A stretch of 9,386 nucleotides of DNA from an uncultured Ruminococcus sp. (GTDB taxonomy: Bacteria; Bacillota; Clostridia; Oscillospirales; Ruminococcaceae), in the NCBI GenBank assembly GCA_900553675.1, contig USEH01000083.1, positions 1 to 9,386 of the forward strand, written 5' to 3'. Shown piece after piece: positions 6,395-9,386 of this stretch. The notes beneath the pieces were generated by a model. The model made no database searches and was not told the DNA's origin. It saw only the letters and a program-made list of their open reading frames with translations. Numbering within the stretch: position 1 is the stretch's first letter; the number at the start of each line of letters is the position of its first letter. A program made the translations under genes and the position numbers.

Positions 6395-8692
6395 TCAAAT
6401 TTTGTTGATAATCAGCTTTCCGTTTTCGCGGCTGCCAGTTACCGTGTAGCCCGCTTCGCCGTTGAACTCTGCAATATCCTTTGCGTTTTCGGGGTTTACA
6501 AGCCGAATCTTTCCGCCCTTGTTGGCTTTAAGACTGAATTTTGTAACCTTGCCGTCCGCCCAGTCGATATCAACTGTAACGTCTCCCCTTGCCTTCAAGC
6601 CGCGGACTGAGCCGTTTTTCCATTCCTGCGGGAGTGCGGGAAGAAGCACTATAACTCCGTTCTGGCTCTGCAATAGCATTTCGGCGATTCCGGCAGCACC
6701 GCCGAAGTTGCCATCAATCTGAAAAGGCGGGTGCATATCAAAGAAGTTGGGATAGGTCGAGCGGGAAAGAAGGGCGTTGACGTTTTCTAAAGCCTTTTCA
6801 CCGTCGCGGAGTCTTGCCCACATATTTATTATCCACGCACGCGACCAGCCGGTGTGTCCCCCTCCGCCGCTTAAACGTCGTTCAAGAGTTACTCTTGCCG
6901 CCTTGAAAAGCTCGGGCGTGTCCTCCAAAGTAATCTGTGATGAGGGATGAAGTCCATAAAGGTGTGAGATATGGCGGTGTCCCGGCTCGGTTTCCTCGTA
7001 GTCCTCATACCACTCCATTATCTGACCGTACTTGCCGATGGACGGCTTGGGAATCTTGGGAAGCATATCCGCAAGCTCGGCAGTGAGTTCGTCCTCCTCG
7101 CCCAAAAGCTTTGAAGCGGCGATACAGCTTTCAAACAAATCACGGACTATCATAGAGTCCATCGTCGGTCCCACGCAGATCTGACCGTTCTCACCGGAGG
7201 GGTGGATATAGGTGTTTTCGGGGGAGATGGAAGGACCTGTTAAAAGCTTGCCATCATGCTCGAACATATAGCCGGTAAAGAATCTGCAGGCTTCTTTTAT
7301 TATGGGGAGGTATTCGCGCAGGAAATCCTTATCAAGAGTGTATTCGTAATGAGTCCAGATATGGGTGCAGAGCCACGCAGCACCCATCGGCCAGATTGTT
7401 GCGGTTATGCACAAGTCCTGCGGGGCGCAGTCACCGAACAAATCGGTGTTATGGTGGGCAACAAAGCCTTCAAGACCGTACATATCGTGCGCAACCTTTT
7501 TGCCGTTCGGAAGCATGGTTTTAAGATGCTCGAAAAGAGGCATATGACAGTCGGAAAGCGCGCAAACCTCCGCCGGCCAGTAGTTCATTTCGGTGTTAAT
7601 ATTTATTGTGTACTTGGAACCCCATGCGGGATATCTGTCCTTATTCCAGATTCCCTGCAAATTAGCCGGCTTTGTTCCCGGGCGAGAGCAGGAAATAAGC
7701 AGGTATCTGCCGAAGTCGAAATACAGCTCGGCAAGCTTGTTATCCTGCCTTTCTGAAGCTTTTTTCAGCCTTACATTCGTCGGCTCGGTGCTGTAATCCT
7801 CGCTGTCGAGAGTGAGAGATACTCTGTTAAAATAGCTCTTATAATCGGCGATGTGGCGGGCTTTAACGGCGTCATAGCCGATATTCAGGGCGTTTTCAAT
7901 AACACCTTGGCACCACTCGGTAATATTCTCCCCGTGATAGTCGGTACGGATGGTTATGTATAGCGTGAAGGAGTCGGCGTCGAAGATTTCAAGGCAGGAT
8001 TCATTGAAAATCGCAACTCCGCCGTCGTTTTCGCAGGCTGCGGATATGCAGTACTCGCAGCCGTCCTCCGGCTGTTTTGCAAAGATATTCAGTCCGGTTT
8101 CTGTGAGCTCATATTTAAAGGTGCGCTCGCTCCGGCGGCTGAAATCTATTTTTGCGCTTGACTTTCCACCGTCCGTTGAGTACTGGTGAACCGTAATGAC
8201 ATTATCCGGCGCGCTTACAAAGAATTCGCGCGAATACTTATGTCCGTCCGCGCTGTAATCAACCGTGCAGACGGCGTTTGCGATATCCAGCGTGCGCTTA
8301 TAGTCGGCATAGCCGGAATGTCTGAAGTTGAACCATATATTCTCCGCCGTATCGTAATGACGCTCCTGATCGGGGTGTGGGAACATATCGCTCTCTTCCA
8401 GCTCAACGGCTTCCTTGATTCTGCCTTCAAGAAGAAGCTGACGAACCTTTTTATAAGAATCGCGCGATTTGGAGTTTACCCTGTTTCTGCCGCCGTTGCC
8501 ATACCAGATGGTTTCCTCGTTAAGCTGCAGGGTGTCGTTAATCGGGTCGCCGTAAACCATCGCTGCGATGGTTCCGTTGCCTATTGGGTAGGCTTCGTTC
8601 CAACCGTTTTTGTCCCATTCCCTGCCCTGCTCCTCACCTGTCGGGGCGGGAGAATCAAGCCATATTTTCTTATCATAATAATTAATCGACAT
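6395..8692 (-). CDS. GH95 alpha-L-fucosidase / alpha-L-galactosidase, intracellular
   Basis: A 765-residue inverting exo-glycosidase of family GH95, full length. Near the N-terminus it has the family pattern WNEAYPIGNG...MVYGDP (about 31-50) of the beta-sandwich domain. In the (alpha/alpha)6 barrel come TININTEMNYWPAE (362-375), where Asn364 and Asn366 match the base-assisting asparagines of bifidobacterial AfcA; SPENTY with Glu492 as the predicted general acid; and FQIDGNFGGAAG, where Asp660 matches the AfcA active-site Asp. The residue two before the first Asn is Thr362. In AfcA this position is His, and in a characterised Bacteroides alpha-L-galactosidase of GH95 I recall it as Thr, so L-galactose may be accepted. 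There is no signal peptide, so the enzyme should work in the cytoplasm on imported oligosaccharides. The ATG at 8692 is chosen because AAAGGAAGG lies 7 nt upstream; an extension to 8728 would run over that site. It is the first gene of a unit with the mutase. Confidence 0.93.
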   Translation of the reverse strand: MSINYYDKKIWLDSPAPTGEEQGREWDKNGWNEAYPIGNGTIAAMVYGDPINDTLQLNEETIWYGNGGRNRVNSKSRDSYKKVRQLLLEGRIKEAVELEESDMFPHPDQERHYDTAENIWFNFRHSGYADYKRTLDIANAVCTVDYSADGHKYSREFFVSAPDNVITVHQYSTDGGKSSAKIDFSRRSERTFKYELTETGLNIFAKQPEDGCEYCISAACENDGGVAIFNESCLEIFDADSFTLYITIRTDYHGENITEWCQGVIENALNIGYDAVKARHIADYKSYFNRVSLTLDSEDYSTEPTNVRLKKASERQDNKLAELYFDFGRYLLISCSRPGTKPANLQGIWNKDRYPAWGSKYTININTEMNYWPAEVCALSDCHMPLFEHLKTMLPNGKKVAHDMYGLEGFVAHHNTDLFGDCAPQDLCITATIWPMGAAWLCTHIWTHYEYTLDKDFLREYLPIIKEACRFFTGYMFEHDGKLLTGPSISPENTYIHPSGENGQICVGPTMDSMIVRDLFESCIAASKLLGEEDELTAELADMLPKIPKPSIGKYGQIMEWYEDYEETEPGHRHISHLYGLHPSSQITLEDTPELFKAARVTLERRLSGGGGHTGWSRAWIINMWARLRDGEKALENVNALLSRSTYPNFFDMHPPFQIDGNFGGAAGIAEMLLQSQNGVIVLLPALPQEWKNGSVRGLKARGDVTVDIDWADGKVTKFSLKANKGGKIRLVNPENAKDIAEFNGEAGYTVTGSRENGKLIINKI

Positions 8693-8699
8693 AATATAA

Positions 8700-8708
8700 C
8701 CTTCCTTT
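8700..8708 (-). promoter_or_regulatory. Ribosome binding site of the GH95 gene
   Basis: AAAGGAAGG on the minus strand, 7 nt before the ATG at 8692. It supports that start rather than the in-frame codon at 8728. Confidence 0.75.
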
Positions 8709-8748
8709 GTACTGAAATTCATATTCACGCTTTTATGCGTACAGGTAT

Positions 8749-8777
8749 ATTATAAACTAATTATCGCGCGGTTGCAA
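8749..8777 (-). promoter_or_regulatory. Sigma-A promoter of the GH95/mutase unit
   Basis: On the minus strand TTGCAA (8777-8772) is followed after exactly 17 nt by a perfect TATAAT (8754-8749). The transcription start should be near 8742, giving a leader of about 50 nt before the ATG at 8692. It lies downstream of the aldo/keto reductase terminator. Confidence 0.75.
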
Positions 8778-8792
8778 TAGAGTTTTGTAAAA

Positions 8793-8805
8793 AAGTTGGG
8801 AACTT
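8793..8805. promoter_or_regulatory. Possible operator upstream of the GH95 promoter
   Basis: AAGTT-GGG-AACTT is a perfect 5-bp inverted repeat with a 3-bp centre. Its centre (8799) is about 57 bp upstream of the predicted start site, a position often used by activators. The arms are short and no second copy was seen in the window, so chance is a serious alternative. Confidence 0.25.
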
Positions 8806-8826
8806 AGGACGGGTGTTTCTCAAAAT

Positions 8827-8857
8827 AAAAAAGCAAGGCAGATAACCTTGCTTTTTT
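8827..8857. terminator. Intrinsic terminator after the aldo/keto reductase gene
   Basis: A perfect 12-bp stem (AAAAAAGCAAGG at 8827-8838, CCTTGCTTTTTT at 8846-8857) with a 7-nt loop. The A/T runs at the stem base make it usable on both strands. It begins 10 nt after the reductase stop codon and separates that gene from the GH95 promoter. Confidence 0.88.
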
Positions 8858-8867
8858 GTTAATCACA

Positions 8868-9386
8868 TTATTCCAGATCCAAAACGCATTCGTTAAGCAG
8901 CTTCGGGATATCCAGATTCTGCGGGCAATGCTCTTTACACTGTTCGCAGCCTATGCAGTCGCTTGCCTTGCCGGATTTGGCGGTTATTTCGCCATACTTG
9001 CCTTTAAGCTCGCCGAGCTTGCGCATATCGCGCTTATACTCGTTGTAGACGGCAAAGATATCGGGGATGGAAATGCTCATCGGGCAGCCGTCTGTGCAGT
9101 AGCGGCAGGCGGTGCAGGGTATCGCGAACTTGAGGTTTTGGGCAACCTTGTCGATTACCTTGTAATCCTCCTCGCAAAGCGGCTTGAAGTCCTCCATGTA
9201 GCTTGTGTTGTCCTCAACCTGCTCCATATTGCTCATTCCGCTGAGGACTGTCATAACATTGTCCAGCGAAGCGCAGTATCTTATCGCCCATGAAGCGTAT
9301 GAGGGCTTGGGGTCGTATTCATCGAATATCTTGGCAGCGGATTTGGGGAGATTTGCAAGCGCTCCGCCCTTAACAGGCTCCATAAC
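8868..9386 (-). CDS. Aldo/keto reductase with ferredoxin-like C-terminus (5' end outside window)
   Basis: The C-terminal 172 residues of a longer protein that enters from the right edge. The reading frame is open through 9386, and the Met codon at 9383 is internal: VMEPVKGG is a conserved core-barrel motif of aldo/keto reductases, not a start. It is followed by SYASWAIRY...VLSGMSNMEQVEDN (about 28-59 counted from that Met), the late barrel segment that closes the NADPH site. The tail carries two cluster motifs of form CX2CX2CX3CP: Cys 90, 93, 96, 100 and Cys 143, 146, 149, 153, predicting two [4Fe-4S] clusters. This architecture is common in anaerobic Clostridia and usually annotated only as an Fe-S-containing aldo/keto reductase. 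The substrate is unknown; electron exchange with ferredoxin is a reasonable inference. It has its own terminator, so a functional link to the GH95 unit is not implied. Confidence 0.92.
   Translation of the reverse strand, partial: VMEPVKGGALANLPKSAAKIFDEYDPKPSYASWAIRYCASLDNVMTVLSGMSNMEQVEDNTSYMEDFKPLCEEDYKVIDKVAQNLKFAIPCTACRYCTDGCPMSISIPDIFAVYNEYKRDMRKLGELKGKYGEITAKSGKASDCIGCEQCKEHCPQNLDIPKLLNECVLDLE

Noticed and set aside
7256..7756. Plus-strand open frame of 166 codons
   Set aside because: It is antisense to the GH95 catalytic core, with no motif and no credible ribosome site noticed.
8693..8728. Extended GH95 start at 8728
   Set aside because: The extension reads through the AAAGGAAGG ribosome site, and the added 12 residues do not resemble a signal peptide.
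8727..8740. ACGC-N6-GCGT inverted repeat just after the GH95 transcription start
   Set aside because: Arms of 4 bp only; expected by chance in a region of this size.
8186..8755. Plus-strand open frame of 189 codons opposite the GH95 gene
   Set aside because: It is antisense to a clearly conserved GH95 domain, has no recognisable motifs, and runs into the GH95 promoter region.
1..9386. CRISPR array, insertion sequence, tRNA/rRNA or phage remnant
   Set aside because: No repeated spaced units, transposase motifs, terminal repeats or tRNA-like cloverleaf were seen; genes are closely packed and intact except for the one cut by the window edge.

Overview
The window is about 9.4 kb of moderate-GC DNA with every supported gene on the minus strand. 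It reads right to left: an aldo/keto reductase cut by the right edge, an intracellular GH95 glycosidase, a phosphohexomutase, a lipoprotein solute-binding protein (SBP), and a large membrane GGDEF-EAL protein. Strong AGGAGG-type ribosome sites, a Gram-positive-style lipoprotein, compact hairpin-plus-U terminators and a GH95 enzyme suggest an anaerobic Firmicute (Clostridia), plausibly an Oscillospiraceae/Ruminococcaceae-like gut bacterium. That assignment rests on style and gene content, not on a marker gene.

Layout, in the direction of transcription. (1) 9386-8868: the C-terminal 172 residues of an aldo/keto reductase with two [4Fe-4S] motifs, closed by a hairpin terminator at 8827-8857. (2) A well-formed promoter (TTGCAA, 17 nt, TATAAT) at 8777-8749 starts a two-gene unit: the GH95 enzyme (8692-6395), then 21 nt later the phosphohexomutase (6373-4868), closed by a strong terminator at 4856-4824. 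(3) A second promoter (TTGCAT, 17 nt, TGATATACT) at 4749-4721 starts another two-gene unit: the SBP lipoprotein (4664-3228) and, after 86 nt containing two adjacent hairpins, the GGDEF-EAL receptor (3141-100). (4) The left edge (18-86) carries two hairpins whose T-tracts suggest that transcription from a plus-strand gene left of the window also stops here.

How the genes may work together. The GH95/mutase unit looks like sugar metabolism: a cytoplasmic exo-glycosidase acting on imported alpha-L-fucosylated or alpha-L-galactosylated oligosaccharides, plus a hexose-phosphate mutase. The SBP/GGDEF-EAL unit is the most interesting part. An SBP without any permease or ATPase in the window sits directly upstream of a membrane c-di-GMP enzyme whose large extracytoplasmic Cache-like domain could read ligand status. 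This resembles the Vibrio cholerae NspS-MbaA pair, but with a family-1 (sugar-type) SBP in a probable Gram-positive. The proposal is that the SBP is a sensor subunit controlling c-di-GMP turnover in response to an extracellular nutrient. That is inference from gene order and domain content.
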